The notes: generated by a model not told the origin, from the sequence alone. DNA of 64,000 bases from Microbacterium sp. Leaf288 (GCF_001422925.1 NZ_LMNI01000012.1:871464-935463); one strand, 5' to 3'; shown: positions 16,092-25,217, counted from the first letter of the stretch. Numbers and translations: made by a program.

Positions 16092-16670
16092 ATGCTCGAC
16101 GACACGAAAGACTCCAGGGGATTCCGGACCCTCGATAGGCGGACACTGCTCAGGACTGGTGCGTGGGCTGCGCCCGTGCTGGTGCTCGCCACCGCTGCGC
16201 CGGCCGCGGCGGCATCCGCCGTCAATCCTGTGATCACCGGCGCCTTCTCGTTTTTTCCGGGTGGCGTCGGCGGCAACGTTTTCGTGAAGTACGAGGGTGG
16301 AGAGTGGCAGGCCAACAACCTCATTCAGGTCACGATCGCCTCGGCAGATGGCGTGTTGGGCACGCCAACAACGCAGGAACTCGGCGGCTGGAACGCCCTC
16401 GCATTGTTAGCTGGCTCCGCGACGCTGCAGTACCCCGTTGCACCCCCATCCGACGACTGGACTGCACCTAATCTCTGGATTCCGTTCACGGCGCCGCCCA
16501 CCGCAGCTTCGGTCTCGATCAATGGGCAAATCCTCGGGACACGGCGACCGGGTTCGAGCCCGGGGCCATCGTCGGACCTCCATAGCAGCACCCGTCGGCG
16601 CCCCGGGATCGCATGCGGATGTCTAAGGCGTTTACTTCTTGCTAACGAGGAGCATCGGGCGTTCCGATAG
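16092..16670 (+). CDS. Tat-exported protein, probably frameshifted near the 3' end
   Basis: 192 residues from an ATG at 16092. The N-terminus is a clear twin-arginine signal: DRRTLLRTGAWAAPVLVLAT, ending in PAAAAS. The mature part is small and beta-rich (GGNVFVKYEGGEWQANN, LWIPFTAPPTAASVSINGQ). After ~residue 150 the frame becomes Arg/Ser-rich and unnatural. In the -1 frame the sequence continues smoothly as DTATGFEPGAIVGPP and stops at 16583-16585. One extra G in the GGG run at 16536-16538 would join the two parts. A real single-base deletion, strain variation or sequencing error are all possible. It is a paralogue of the next gene in its signal region; function is unknown. Confidence 0.68.
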   Translation: MLDDTKDSRGFRTLDRRTLLRTGAWAAPVLVLATAAPAAAASAVNPVITGAFSFFPGGVGGNVFVKYEGGEWQANNLIQVTIASADGVLGTPTTQELGGWNALALLAGSATLQYPVAPPSDDWTAPNLWIPFTAPPTAASVSINGQILGTRRPGSSPGPSSDLHSSTRRRPGIACGCLRRLLLANEEHRAFR

Positions 16671-16789
16671 GGTGAGGATCACGTCGGTTGCCTGGGGTGA
16701 CCGCACGGCGGGCGAGGGGTCGCCCGTTCTGTTCACGGCTGTGGGAGCCCGAACGCCCGTCAGCCACGACTGTTCTCTGGGGGAACACA

Positions 16790-17728
16790 GTGACCGACAC
16801 GCTCGCGCGCGCTCTCGAATCCGACAACAACGGCCTCGACCGCCGGAAGCTCCTGAAGATCGGCGTGTGGGCTGCGCCCGTTGTCGTGCTCGCGACGGCG
16901 GCTCCCGCCGCAGCTTCGTCTCCGTCCACGACTCCGGTGCAAAGCCTCGATGTCACCGCGTCGGATGTGCACTACACCAACGACGGCGCCAAGTTCACCG
17001 GAGCAGCTGGCTCCATCGCCATTCAGCTCGTCCAGAGCGACGGGCCGGCCACGAACGCAACCGGCGTCACCGTCACGCTGACCATCAATTCGGCCTCCCT
17101 GCAGAACGCGGCACCCACCAATCTGTCCGCAGGTTGGACATCGGCCGCACCGATTGCATCGGGCGCGAACTACGTCTACACCTTCTCGTACCCGACAGGG
17201 CTCACACCTGACGCGCAGCGCACGCTCGACTTCACGCTGCCGGGACTCACCGAGTTCTCGGCCACGATTGGCCGCTCGTGGCGGGCGGTCACCAGCGCGA
17301 CGGTCACCGGCGGTACCGTCGCCAGCACGACGGTGCAGGGTGTCGTTGCCGCACAGGTCGCAACCGCAACGAGCAACGCTGTCATCTCTGGCGCGCCAGA
17401 CGTTCCGCCTGGCGCGGGGGCGGGCGGTAAGGAGGTCACGGTCACCGTTGCCACAGCATCGAATGCGGCAATCACGGCAAGGATGACGGTGAAGCGAACC
17501 CACAGCCAGGACAAATTCCTCGCCAAGCAGAACTGGTCGCCCAGCAGTGTGACGATCGCCAACGTCGTCTACCTCATTACGACGTCAGACACCCTGCCGT
17601 CGTCGACGTCTTCGGTCACCTTCCCGACCTTCCATGAACAGAACACCTCGGACGTTCACGACTTCACCATCGAGTTTCTGTTCAATGGCGTCGTGTACGC
17701 TCCCGCAACCCGCAGGGGAAGCTTCTGA
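16790..17728 (+). CDS. Tat-exported secreted protein
   Basis: 312 residues from a GTG at 16790 preceded by GGGGGAA. The twin-arginine signal is DRRKLLKIGVWAAPVVVLAT, with a cleavage site after PAAAS near residue 40. The mature domain is Thr/Ser/Val-rich with alternating hydrophobic residues typical of beta-sandwich surface proteins (SDVHYTNDGAKFTGAAGS, GVTVTLTINSAS, RTLDFTLPGLTEF, TFPTFHEQNTSDVHDFTIE). No cysteine pairs or enzymatic motifs were noted and no C-terminal anchor is seen, so it is probably released or loosely cell-wall associated. It shares its signal architecture with the upstream gene and ends 25 bases from the convergent HprK/PqqD-like gene. Confidence 0.76.
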   Translation: MTDTLARALESDNNGLDRRKLLKIGVWAAPVVVLATAAPAAASSPSTTPVQSLDVTASDVHYTNDGAKFTGAAGSIAIQLVQSDGPATNATGVTVTLTINSASLQNAAPTNLSAGWTSAAPIASGANYVYTFSYPTGLTPDAQRTLDFTLPGLTEFSATIGRSWRAVTSATVTGGTVASTTVQGVVAAQVATATSNAVISGAPDVPPGAGAGGKEVTVTVATASNAAITARMTVKRTHSQDKFLAKQNWSPSSVTIANVVYLITTSDTLPSSTSSVTFPTFHEQNTSDVHDFTIEFLFNGVVYAPATRRGSF

Positions 17729-17753
17729 CCGCACGGTGGGGTGACTGCCTCCC

Positions 17754-19124
17754 TCAGCCGTTGAACACAAGGTCCTGATCGCGAAGCGTTCCGAGGAAGG
17801 ACTCGACGTCAGGACGGATCGCATCGGCATGGACGTCCGCCGACTCAGCGACACGCGCGACGATGTCGTCGGAATGGCCCGGACCGGCGGTGAGGGCGAT
17901 CCAGATCAGCGCCGCAGAACCCTCGAGGGCCAGCGGCGAAGCCGCGGGATTCGCCAGCGCCAGCACCACCACGCGCGAGGATTCACCCGTCCAGGCGACG
18001 TCGTCGTGGATGCGCCACAACGCCGGGTCCGAAGCCTTCGCCGGCGACGAGACCTTCAGGACGTCGGCCGCAACCAGCTCATCGACGGCGGCTTCGACGG
18101 CGACGGTGGCGTCCTTATCCCCAGGAGCGCCGTAGGCAGAGATCGCGGCATCCACCAACGCCTCGAGACCGACGCCATCGGCGGCGCGCCACAGCGCGGG
18201 AGCAATGCCCGCCAGCACCCGCACCGTGCCGGCGTGGGCGGCATCCACATGGAAGAGGGCGAGACGATCGGGATCGGCGAGCGGCAATTCGTCCAGCGGC
18301 GCGACGCGACGAAACACCCGATCCGGGGACGAACCGACAACAGCCGAACCGCCCAGAGACAACGGCTTCGACACCCGCGGTCGCGACGGTGACTCCACGG
18401 CCAGCTCGGGGAGCACCGAGACGAGGGCCGCAGCATCCGTGTAGGAAACCCGACGCACGCCGCCGACCGACGCGACATGCGCGCCGATCGTGCGCAGCGG
18501 TGCAGGCAGGTTCGTGAGATAGCTCGACTGAGCGACCAGCTCCTCGAGCGCATCGCCGAGGTCGACGTCCGAAACGACCGCACCTGAGACGCCATCGCGC
18601 CGGTCGAGCACGACGATGCCGGCGAGCTGCAGTTCACCATCCGGCAGCCGGCCCAGACCCAGCACCGACGGCGAGCGTTGCGCCTTCTCGGACTCGCCCG
18701 GCTCGATGATCGACAACGGCTTGCGGTACGGGTGCACGCGACCCGAAGAATCGACCGCCACCGTCTCGTCCGAGACGTATCCGTACGCCTCGCCGAGTAC
18801 CCGCGACGCCGTCGTCTTGCCGCGCCCACTCGGCCCCACGAGCGCGACCACCCGGCCGTCAGGCAGGGCGATGCCGGCGGCGTGCAGCATCCAGAGCCGT
18901 CCGCGCTGGGCCTCGATCGCCGCGAGCGTCACGCGCTGAGACAGCGACGACAGCAGAGAACGGATGCTGCCACCCGTGTCTGCGACCACCTCGATGTCGG
19001 CGGCACCGGTGGTCGCAGCATCCGTCCATGCCTCGTCGACAGCAGTCCGTGCATCCGCATCCAGGCCGTCGCAGACGAGACCCACCCGCACCCCGAGGGC
19101 AGCGATCACGAGGTTGCCGGTCAC
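17754..19124 (-). CDS. HPr-kinase-like P-loop protein with C-terminal PqqD-like domain
   Basis: 456 residues from a GTG at 19124 (VTGNLVIAALG); the longer frame overlaps the divergent gene. The Walker A motif GPSGRGKTTASRVLGEAYGY with the following SDETVAVD resembles the HPr kinase/phosphorylase catalytic half. The last ~90 residues (EGSAALIWIALTAGPGHSD...VESFLGTLRDQDLV) have the winged-helix layout of PqqD-like domains that bind peptides in RiPP pathways. In many actinobacteria such proteins accompany NTP_transf_5 proteins and polysaccharide genes, as here. Whether it phosphorylates a protein or a small molecule is unknown. Only 34 bases separate it from the divergent chain-length regulator. 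Confidence 0.7.
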   Translation of the reverse strand: MTGNLVIAALGVRVGLVCDGLDADARTAVDEAWTDAATTGAADIEVVADTGGSIRSLLSSLSQRVTLAAIEAQRGRLWMLHAAGIALPDGRVVALVGPSGRGKTTASRVLGEAYGYVSDETVAVDSSGRVHPYRKPLSIIEPGESEKAQRSPSVLGLGRLPDGELQLAGIVVLDRRDGVSGAVVSDVDLGDALEELVAQSSYLTNLPAPLRTIGAHVASVGGVRRVSYTDAAALVSVLPELAVESPSRPRVSKPLSLGGSAVVGSSPDRVFRRVAPLDELPLADPDRLALFHVDAAHAGTVRVLAGIAPALWRAADGVGLEALVDAAISAYGAPGDKDATVAVEAAVDELVAADVLKVSSPAKASDPALWRIHDDVAWTGESSRVVVLALANPAASPLALEGSAALIWIALTAGPGHSDDIVARVAESADVHADAIRPDVESFLGTLRDQDLVFNG

Positions 19125-19158
19125 ACGCGGTAGTGTACGGGGGACTGGGAGGGGGCCC

Positions 19159-20541
19159 ATGGAGCTGCGGGATTACCTGCGCATCTTGCGAGCGCATTGG
19201 CTCGCCATCGTGATCCTCACCCTCCTGGGCGTGGCCGTGGCGTGGGGATGGACCGCCCTGCAGCCCAAGGTCTACACGGCGAACGCCAGCGGGATCGTCA
19301 CGGCGACCAACGCCGGCTCCGACACCGGCTCATCCCTCGTCGGCGACCAGCTCGCTCGCAGCAAGGTCACTTCGTACGTCGAGCTCGGATCGTGGCGTGC
19401 CGTCGCCGAGTGTGCGATCGACGAGCTCGGCCTGAACACGACGCCCGAATCCCTGGTCACCCGCGTCGACGTCTCGAACCCCCTCGACACCGTCATCGTG
19501 CGCGTCACTGCGAGCGCATCGAGCCCCGAAGAGGCCCGCGACCTTGCCGAGTCGTGGCTCGGATGCATGGTCGAGCAGATCAACAACGTCGAGGGCACCG
19601 ACGAGACCGGCACTGCCGCCGTCACGCTCGTCACGGGCGACTCCGCACGCCTGCCCACGGCTCCCTCGTCGCCGAACGTGCGCCTCGCGCTCGCCCTCGG
19701 CGCACTCGTCGGACTCGCACTCGGCATCGGCTACGCGGTCGTGCGCCACGTGCTCGACCGGCGCCTGCGCGATCCGCGCGACATCGAACGCGAGACCGGC
19801 GTTCCCGTCGTCGGAACCCTTCCCGTCGACAAGGGCCTCAGCGTCGAGCGCGGCCTCGCCGACTTCGAGAGCCAGCACTCCTCCTCGGCCCCGCTCGCGG
19901 AGGCGATGCGCGAGCTGCGCACGAACCTGCAGTTCATGGACGTCGACAACCCGCCCCGCGCGATCGTCGTCACGAGCCCCTTGCCCGGCGACGGCAAGTC
20001 GACGATGGCCGCGAACCTCGCCGTGAGCCTCGCGGCCGCCGGCCGCCACGTCGTGCTGCTCGACGCAGACCTGCGCCGCCCGATGGTCTCGACGGTGTTC
20101 GGCCTGCCCGACGGCGCCGGCCTCACCGACGTGCTCGCCGGACGCGCCGAGCTCAACGACGTCGTGCACAACGTCGGCGCGAGCCGCAACCTCGCCGTCA
20201 TCACCGCCGGCCGCGTCCCGCCGAACCCCAGCGAAGTGCTCGGCTCGAACCGCATGCAGGCGCTCGTGCACAGCCTCACCGAGCACGCCCTCGTCATCAT
20301 CGATTCGCCGCCTCTCCTTCCGGTGACGGATGCTGCGGTCCTCACGACAGCCGCGGACGGAGCGCTCATCGTGGTCAGCGCCGGCAAGACGACGTACGAC
20401 ATGCTGCACAAGGCGCTCGCGAACCTCGGCAAGGCCAACGCCCGTGTGCTCGGCGTCGTTCTGAACCGCGTGCCCCGCAAGAACGGCGGCTACTACGGCT
20501 ACCAGTACCAGGGCGACTATGCCGGGGCGGACACCCGCTGA
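19159..20541 (+). CDS. Wzz/BY-kinase: polysaccharide chain-length determinant and tyrosine autokinase
   Basis: 460 residues, ATG at 19159 after GGGAGGGGG. The N-terminal Wzz domain starts MELRDYLRILRAHW with a first membrane helix, followed by an extracytoplasmic loop of ~150 residues and a second helix (LALALGALVGLALGIGYAV). The C-terminal cytoplasmic kinase has Walker A SPLPGDGKSTMAANLA, Walker A' VVLLDADLRRP, Walker B ALVIIDSPP and a tyrosine cluster at the end (GGYYGYQYQGDYAG). Such fused kinases control export and length of capsule or exopolysaccharide by reversible tyrosine phosphorylation. The DUF4012 protein and a sortase substrate follow on the same strand. Confidence 0.92.
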   Translation: MELRDYLRILRAHWLAIVILTLLGVAVAWGWTALQPKVYTANASGIVTATNAGSDTGSSLVGDQLARSKVTSYVELGSWRAVAECAIDELGLNTTPESLVTRVDVSNPLDTVIVRVTASASSPEEARDLAESWLGCMVEQINNVEGTDETGTAAVTLVTGDSARLPTAPSSPNVRLALALGALVGLALGIGYAVVRHVLDRRLRDPRDIERETGVPVVGTLPVDKGLSVERGLADFESQHSSSAPLAEAMRELRTNLQFMDVDNPPRAIVVTSPLPGDGKSTMAANLAVSLAAAGRHVVLLDADLRRPMVSTVFGLPDGAGLTDVLAGRAELNDVVHNVGASRNLAVITAGRVPPNPSEVLGSNRMQALVHSLTEHALVIIDSPPLLPVTDAAVLTTAADGALIVVSAGKTTYDMLHKALANLGKANARVLGVVLNRVPRKNGGYYGYQYQGDYAGADTR

Positions 20542-20582
20542 GCTCGCAGCGGCTGCTCGGACCGGCCCCGTAGGGTGGAGCG

Positions 20583-22373
20583 GTGACCGACTCTCCCCTG
20601 CCCCGCTCCGTGCGCCGCGGGGGCGTCGTCTTCGCCGCCGTCCTGGGCGGTCTGCTCATCCTCGCCGTGGTCGCCACCGTGTGGATCGGGGTGCGCGGAG
20701 CCCTCGCCTACGGCCATCTCCGCGACGCCCAGCAGACCGCGGCCGCGGTGCGGGAGAACCTCGCCGACCCGGCGACCGCGAGTGACGCGATCGCATCCCT
20801 CGCCGCCGACACCGGCGCCGCGCACGCGATGACCTCCGACCCGGTGTGGAACCTGGCCGAGGGCCTTCCCTGGGTCGGCCCGCAGCTGGCCGCGGTCGCG
20901 ACGGTGGCAGAGTCGCTCGACGGCGTCACGAGCACGGCGCTGCGTCCCCTCTCCGAGGTCGCCGCCTCGTTCCAGGTCGACGCCCTGAAACCGCAGGACG
21001 GACAGCTCGACCTCGCACCCCTGCAGCAGATCAGCGGCGCCGCGCAGACCGCGAGCGATGGAGTCGGGGCGGCGGCAGCATCCGTCTCGTCCATCGATCG
21101 CACCGCGCTCATCGCGCCCGTGCGCGCGGCCGTGGACGAGGTCGACGCGCTCCTCGTCGAAGCGGGAACGGCCACCGACGCCCTCGCCCGGGCGACGCAG
21201 CTCATCCCCTCGATGCTCGGCGCGGACGCCCCCCGCGACTACCTCGTGCTGTTCCAGAACAACGCCGAATGGCGGTCGCTGGGCGGCATCCCCGGCGCGA
21301 TGGCACTGATCCACACCGAGGGCGGTGCGATCAGCCTCGCCGCGCAGGAGTCCTCGAGCGACTACCCCCGCTACGACGACGCCGTCCTGCCCCTCGGTGA
21401 CGAGATCACGGCGATCTACGGCGAGCGCCCCGGCCGCTGGATCCAGAACGTCACACAGCTGCCCGACTTCGCGATCAGCGGTGCTCTCGCCCGCGAGATG
21501 TGGGCACGACAGCACGGTGGGCAGCAGGTCGACGGCGTGATCGCCCTCGACCCGGTCGCGCTCTCGTACCTGCTCGAGGCGACCGGTCCGATCACCCTCC
21601 CCACCGGGGACGTGCTCGCGCCCGACAACGCCGTGCAGCTGCTGCTGAACGACGTCTACTCGCGGTACACGCGCCCTGCCGACCAGGACGCCTTCTTCGC
21701 CATGGCGGCGGCCGCCGTGTTCGAGAAGCTCTCCGGGGGCGACGTCGACCCGGCCTCGCTCGTCGGCGCACTCACCCGCGCGGGCGACGAGGACCGCCTG
21801 CTGCTGTGGAGCACGCACGAGAACGAGCAGAGCGTGCTCGAGGGCACCACCCTCGCCGGTGGCCTGCCGGTCTCGGACGACGAGGCCGCGCGCTTCGGCG
21901 TCTACGTCAACGACGGCACCGGCTCGAAGATGGACTTCTACCAGAACGCGACGACGGCGCTGGAGTGGTCCAGCTGCACGCTCGACGCCACGGGAACCGC
22001 GACGGGCGACGCCGTGCTCAGGGTCACGATCGGCAACACGGCGCCGGCGGATGCCGCCTCCCTGCCCGCCTACATCACCGGCGACAGCGCCTTCGGCGTG
22101 CCGGCGGGCATCACCCGCACCATCGGCTACCTGTACCTGCCCGAGGGCTTCGAACTGGTCGACGCGACCATGTCGGACGGCACCGGATTCGGCGGCGGCA
22201 TACACGAGGGCCGCCGCGTCGTGAGCTTCGCGATCGACCTCCCGCCGGGCGGATCGGCAACAGCGACGCTCACCGCACGGACGAGTGCGCCCGTCGCGGC
22301 GACGCTCGAGGCCGTGACGACCCCGACGCTCACCCCGCCCGCCGCAGTTGCCGCGGTGTGCGGCGGTTCGTAG
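20583..22373 (+). CDS. DUF4012 domain-containing membrane-anchored protein
   Basis: 596 residues from a GTG at 20583. One N-terminal membrane helix (GGVVFAAVLGGLLILAVVAT) anchors a large outer part. Its central portion has the DUF4012 signature region: PRDYLVLFQNNAEWRSLGGIPGA, GERPGRWIQNVTQLPDFA, and LDPVALSYLLEATGPITLPTG. A beta-rich C-terminal domain follows. DUF4012 proteins are found beside polysaccharide-export genes in actinobacteria and related phyla and are thought to act outside the membrane in glycan assembly or attachment; their biochemistry is not settled. Gap to the upstream BY-kinase is 41 bases, so they are probably cotranscribed. Confidence 0.85.
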   Translation: MTDSPLPRSVRRGGVVFAAVLGGLLILAVVATVWIGVRGALAYGHLRDAQQTAAAVRENLADPATASDAIASLAADTGAAHAMTSDPVWNLAEGLPWVGPQLAAVATVAESLDGVTSTALRPLSEVAASFQVDALKPQDGQLDLAPLQQISGAAQTASDGVGAAAASVSSIDRTALIAPVRAAVDEVDALLVEAGTATDALARATQLIPSMLGADAPRDYLVLFQNNAEWRSLGGIPGAMALIHTEGGAISLAAQESSSDYPRYDDAVLPLGDEITAIYGERPGRWIQNVTQLPDFAISGALAREMWARQHGGQQVDGVIALDPVALSYLLEATGPITLPTGDVLAPDNAVQLLLNDVYSRYTRPADQDAFFAMAAAAVFEKLSGGDVDPASLVGALTRAGDEDRLLLWSTHENEQSVLEGTTLAGGLPVSDDEAARFGVYVNDGTGSKMDFYQNATTALEWSSCTLDATGTATGDAVLRVTIGNTAPADAASLPAYITGDSAFGVPAGITRTIGYLYLPEGFELVDATMSDGTGFGGGIHEGRRVVSFAIDLPPGGSATATLTARTSAPVAATLEAVTTPTLTPPAAVAAVCGGS

Positions 22374-22383
22374 ACTGCTCTCG

Positions 22384-22950
22384 ATGCCCCACATCACTCG
22401 ATCGACCACGCCCCGGCTCCTCCCCCGAGCCACCTTCGCTGCGATGCTCGCCCTCGGAGCGGTCCTCGCGGTACCCGCCGCCGCGAACGCCTCGACGATC
22501 TATCCGCCCTCGGGCTCGTGCACCACGACGCCGACGGCACAGGCAGGCGGCACCATCTCGTTCGAGTGCGCCGCCGAGACGTTCTCGGCCGACGAGGCCA
22601 TCACGATCACCGTCACCGGTGAGAACGGCGCCGCTTCGCGCATCGGCATGGTGAAGTTCGCGATCACCACCGCGAGCGGCAATGCCTCATCGGAGGCCGA
22701 CGGCTCCCTCGCGGCCGTCGACATCACCCTCCCCTCGAACGCGACGGGCACGTACAACATCGCCGCGGTGTCATCGACCTCCGCCGGCGGCACGGCCGCC
22801 GTCACCATCACCGGCGCCGACGGCCTCCCCGCGACGGGCCTCGACCAGGGCCAGACCCTGGGCCTGTGGATCGGCGGCGGCGCGCTCCTGCTCGCCGGGG
22901 CCGCCCTCGCGGTGGTCGCCGCGGTGCGCCGCTCGCGCGACTCGCACTGA
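22384..22950 (+). CDS. Cell-wall-anchored surface protein (LPXTG-like)
   Basis: 188 residues from the ATG at 22384. A signal peptide (FAAMLALGAVLAVPAAANAS) is followed by a compact beta-rich domain with two cysteines (SGSCTTTP, FECAAE) that could form a disulfide. It ends in a classical sorting signal: LPATG, a hydrophobic helix and RRSRDSH. A sortase would cleave between Thr and Gly and attach the protein to peptidoglycan; no sortase gene is in the window. It lies 10 bases after the DUF4012 gene, so it is likely part of the same surface-glycan operon. Confidence 0.85.
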   Translation: MPHITRSTTPRLLPRATFAAMLALGAVLAVPAAANASTIYPPSGSCTTTPTAQAGGTISFECAAETFSADEAITITVTGENGAASRIGMVKFAITTASGNASSEADGSLAAVDITLPSNATGTYNIAAVSSTSAGGTAAVTITGADGLPATGLDQGQTLGLWIGGGALLLAGAALAVVAAVRRSRDSH

Positions 22951-23002
22951 CCCGCGAGTCCGGTCGGCGCCGTCGTCGGGGCCGACCGCTATCGTGATCG
23001 CC

Positions 23003-23842
23003 ATGGCCTCCGCTGCGTCCACGTCGCTCGAGCGGACCTACCGTTACCTGCGGATCGGGCTGGCCGGCACCGTCATCGCGATCTTCGTCGCCATCGCCCA
23101 GGCGGCGACGACGTTCGGCTGGCTGACGTCCATCAGCGACTACTTCTACACCCCCGCACGCGACGTGTTCGTCGGCGCGCTGATCGCCGTCTCGCTCGCG
23201 CTGTTCGCCCTGTCGGGGCGGGGTGCCGAGCGAGCCCTCCTCGATGCGGCCGCACTGTTCGCGCCGCTCATCGCCCTGGTGCCGACGACTCTCGCCGCCG
23301 GCGCCGTGCCCGGCGTCGACGTCCCGTGCACCCTGCGGTGCTTCCCGCCCGCGTACGAGGCGGACGTCGCGAACGGCGTCGTCGTCTACCTCGTGCTCGG
23401 GATGCTGCTGCTCCTCGTCGCGCTGCTGCTCGGCGCGCTCGGCCAGGTCTCGCTCGCGGCGGTGTGGCCGTCGCTCTTGATCGCGGCCGTCGTGCTCGCC
23501 GTCACGGGGCTCACCTGGGCATTCGCGCGAGACGCGTTCCTGCAGAACGCGCACTTCATCGCGACGACGGCCTTCTTCGCCCTGTTCGCGGCGGTCGCCG
23601 TGCGCAGCGCGTTCCCCCGGCTGGGTCCGCCTCCGGCCCCGGTGTTCCGTGTGCTGTACACCGTGATCGCCGTGGGGCTCGTGCTGGTGCTCGTGGCGTA
23701 CGTCGTGCTGCTGCCGCAGGCAAGCGGCTCCGGCATCCCCATCGTCCTCATCGTCGAAGCGATCGCGCTCGCGCTGTTCTTCGCGTTCTGGGTGGTGCAG
23801 GGGATCGAGAAGTGGAGCGACCCCGACCCGTCGCTGCTCTAA
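23003..23842 (+). CDS. Multi-pass membrane protein, unknown function (DUF998-like layout)
   Basis: 279 residues from an ATG at 23003. About seven hydrophobic segments are visible, including LAGTVIAIFVAIAQAA, VFVGALIAVSLALFALS, VVVYLVLGMLLLLVALLLGAL, SLLIAAVVLAVTGLTWAF and PIVLIVEAIALALFFAFWVV. A loop contains a Cys pair (VPCTLRCFPP) that may form an extracytoplasmic disulfide. The layout resembles small actinobacterial DUF998-type membrane proteins, but no defining motif was recognised. Its stop overlaps by four bases the stop of the convergent nuclease/phosphatase-like gene. Confidence 0.7.
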   Translation: MASAASTSLERTYRYLRIGLAGTVIAIFVAIAQAATTFGWLTSISDYFYTPARDVFVGALIAVSLALFALSGRGAERALLDAAALFAPLIALVPTTLAAGAVPGVDVPCTLRCFPPAYEADVANGVVVYLVLGMLLLLVALLLGALGQVSLAAVWPSLLIAAVVLAVTGLTWAFARDAFLQNAHFIATTAFFALFAAVAVRSAFPRLGPPPAPVFRVLYTVIAVGLVLVLVAYVVLLPQASGSGIPIVLIVEAIALALFFAFWVVQGIEKWSDPDPSLL

Positions 23843-24573
23843 GCGGCGCCGCTGCCCGCCGCGGCCGTCTCGGGATCGGCGATCTCGACCACGCGGCGCA
23901 CCCCGGCAGCGGGATGCGCGGTCACGAGGATCGGCAGGTGGTCGCTGAGGCCCTGCGGCAGCGTCCGCACGCGGTCGATCTCGAAGCCGATCGAGGTCGC
24001 GAAGTCGTAGTGGCCGCGAAAGAAGCGGTAGCGCGTGTACGTGCGCGAGTCCGACAGGTTCAGCTCGTACCCCTGCTCGCGGATGTGCTGGCCCAGCCGC
24101 TCCTTGAACACCGGGTAGTTGTAGTCGCCGACCATGAGCGCCGGCAGTCCCTCGCCGAGCTGCTGCAGCTCGCCGAGCGCGGTGCGGATCTGGTGGCGGC
24201 GCAGCGAGTTGAGCGCCGTGAGCGGCGCGGCGTGGAACGAGGCCACGATGAGGTCGGTGTTCTCGTCGATGTCGTGCAGCCGGACGCCGAGCAGTCGCTC
24301 TTCGGCGGGCTTGAGCACGCGGTCGTGCAGCGACTTCTTCAGCGCCAGCGCCCGCACCTCGACGGCGCGGTAGGTGTTCTCGCGGTAGTACACGGCGAGC
24401 CCGAGGCGATTGCGCTGCGTGGAGTCCGCGAGCCGCAGCCCCGAGATCTCTTCGGGGATGTCGGACGTGTCTGCTTCCTGGAGGCACAGCACGTCGGCGC
24501 CATGGCGCTCCACCAGGTGGGCGAGCTCCCCCGCCGCCCGGTGCTTGCGCAGGTTGTACGAGATGACCTTCAT
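23839..24573 (-). CDS. Endonuclease/exonuclease/phosphatase (EEP) family protein
   Basis: 244 residues from the ATG at 24573 (MKVISYNLRKH), chosen because family members begin right at this first strand; three extra in-frame residues are possible. EEP motifs are in order: ISYNLR, VLCLQEAD with the metal-binding Glu, SFHAAPLTALNSLRR, MVGDYNYPVF with the catalytic Asp/Asn pair, and LSDHLPILV with the terminal Asp-His. The fold cleaves phosphodiester or phosphomonoester bonds in DNA, RNA, lipids or sugars. There is no signal peptide, so it acts in the cytoplasm. The specific substrate cannot be deduced. Confidence 0.85.
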   Translation of the reverse strand: MKVISYNLRKHRAAGELAHLVERHGADVLCLQEADTSDIPEEISGLRLADSTQRNRLGLAVYYRENTYRAVEVRALALKKSLHDRVLKPAEERLLGVRLHDIDENTDLIVASFHAAPLTALNSLRRHQIRTALGELQQLGEGLPALMVGDYNYPVFKERLGQHIREQGYELNLSDSRTYTRYRFFRGHYDFATSIGFEIDRVRTLPQGLSDHLPILVTAHPAAGVRRVVEIADPETAAAGSGAA

Positions 24574-24721
24574 GACGACCACAGCCTATTCCGCCGACGT
24601 GGCGAGCGGATGGCCTTGACAGGAAGCTCGTATGTACGAAAACCGGATGCTGCGGCTCTTGAGTGGTGTGCCGGTTCACGGCATCCGAGCGTGAACCCGT
24701 ACCCCGATCCTGGAGGACCCC

Positions 24722-25165
24722 ATGACCGCTGCATCCCCGAAGACCGTCCGCGCCGAGCTCGCCGACGCCCTCGATGCGAGCCGCCTCGCCCGTGAGACCG
24801 CCGAAAGCGAGCTGCACCGCAGCATCGCGCTGCGCTCCCGCGCCGCCGAGGCCCTCGAGCGCACCGCGCGGCGACCCGGGCTCGACGAGTCCGAGCGCGA
24901 GCGCCTCCGGGCCGAGTACGCCGCCGCCGACCGCGTCGTCGCCGAGCGCCGCGCGGCCGTCCTGAAGGCGCAGGAGTTCGAGCGCGCAGCATCCGTCGTC
25001 GCGAGTGCTTTCGAGGCCGAGGCGACGTCGGCGAGCCCGCTGGCGGCCGCTCTGCTGCAGCTCGTCGGGTCGAAGCGCGGCGGCACCGCCCGCCGTGGCG
25101 CACTCGCGACCGGACGCACCGCATCCGCCGCGCGCGTACGGAGCCCCCGCCCGCGCACGGCCTGA
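24722..25165 (+). CDS. Small Ala/Arg/Glu-rich, coiled-coil-like protein
   Basis: 147 residues, ATG at 24722 after TGGAGGA. Composition and heptad spacing (LADALDASRLARETAES, SERERLRAEYAAADRVVAE) predict long amphipathic helices over residues ~8-100. The C-terminal ~40 residues are basic and disordered-looking (Arg/Ala/Ser-rich). No catalytic motif or membrane segment is seen. It stands alone between convergent/divergent neighbours. The upstream gap contains a TTGACA at 24616-24621 but no convincing -10 box at the right distance. Role unknown; nucleic-acid binding through the basic tail is possible. Confidence 0.6.
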   Translation: MTAASPKTVRAELADALDASRLARETAESELHRSIALRSRAAEALERTARRPGLDESERERLRAEYAAADRVVAERRAAVLKAQEFERAASVVASAFEAEATSASPLAAALLQLVGSKRGGTARRGALATGRTASAARVRSPRPRTA

Positions 25166-25217
25166 GGCGACACGCCGCGGCACGTCGCCGCGGCGGAGTT
25201 CTCGTAGGCTCGCCTTC

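Noticed and set aside
16541..16571. tRNA T-arm-like sequence (CCGGGTTCGAGCCCGG), possible tRNA or attachment site
   Set aside because: No matching acceptor stem, D arm or anticodon arm lies at the right distance on either strand; it falls inside the normal coding C-terminus in the -1 frame.
24616..24644. Promoter for the small gene at 24722
   Set aside because: TTGACA is present but no acceptable -10 box occurs at 16-18 bases; left unannotated.
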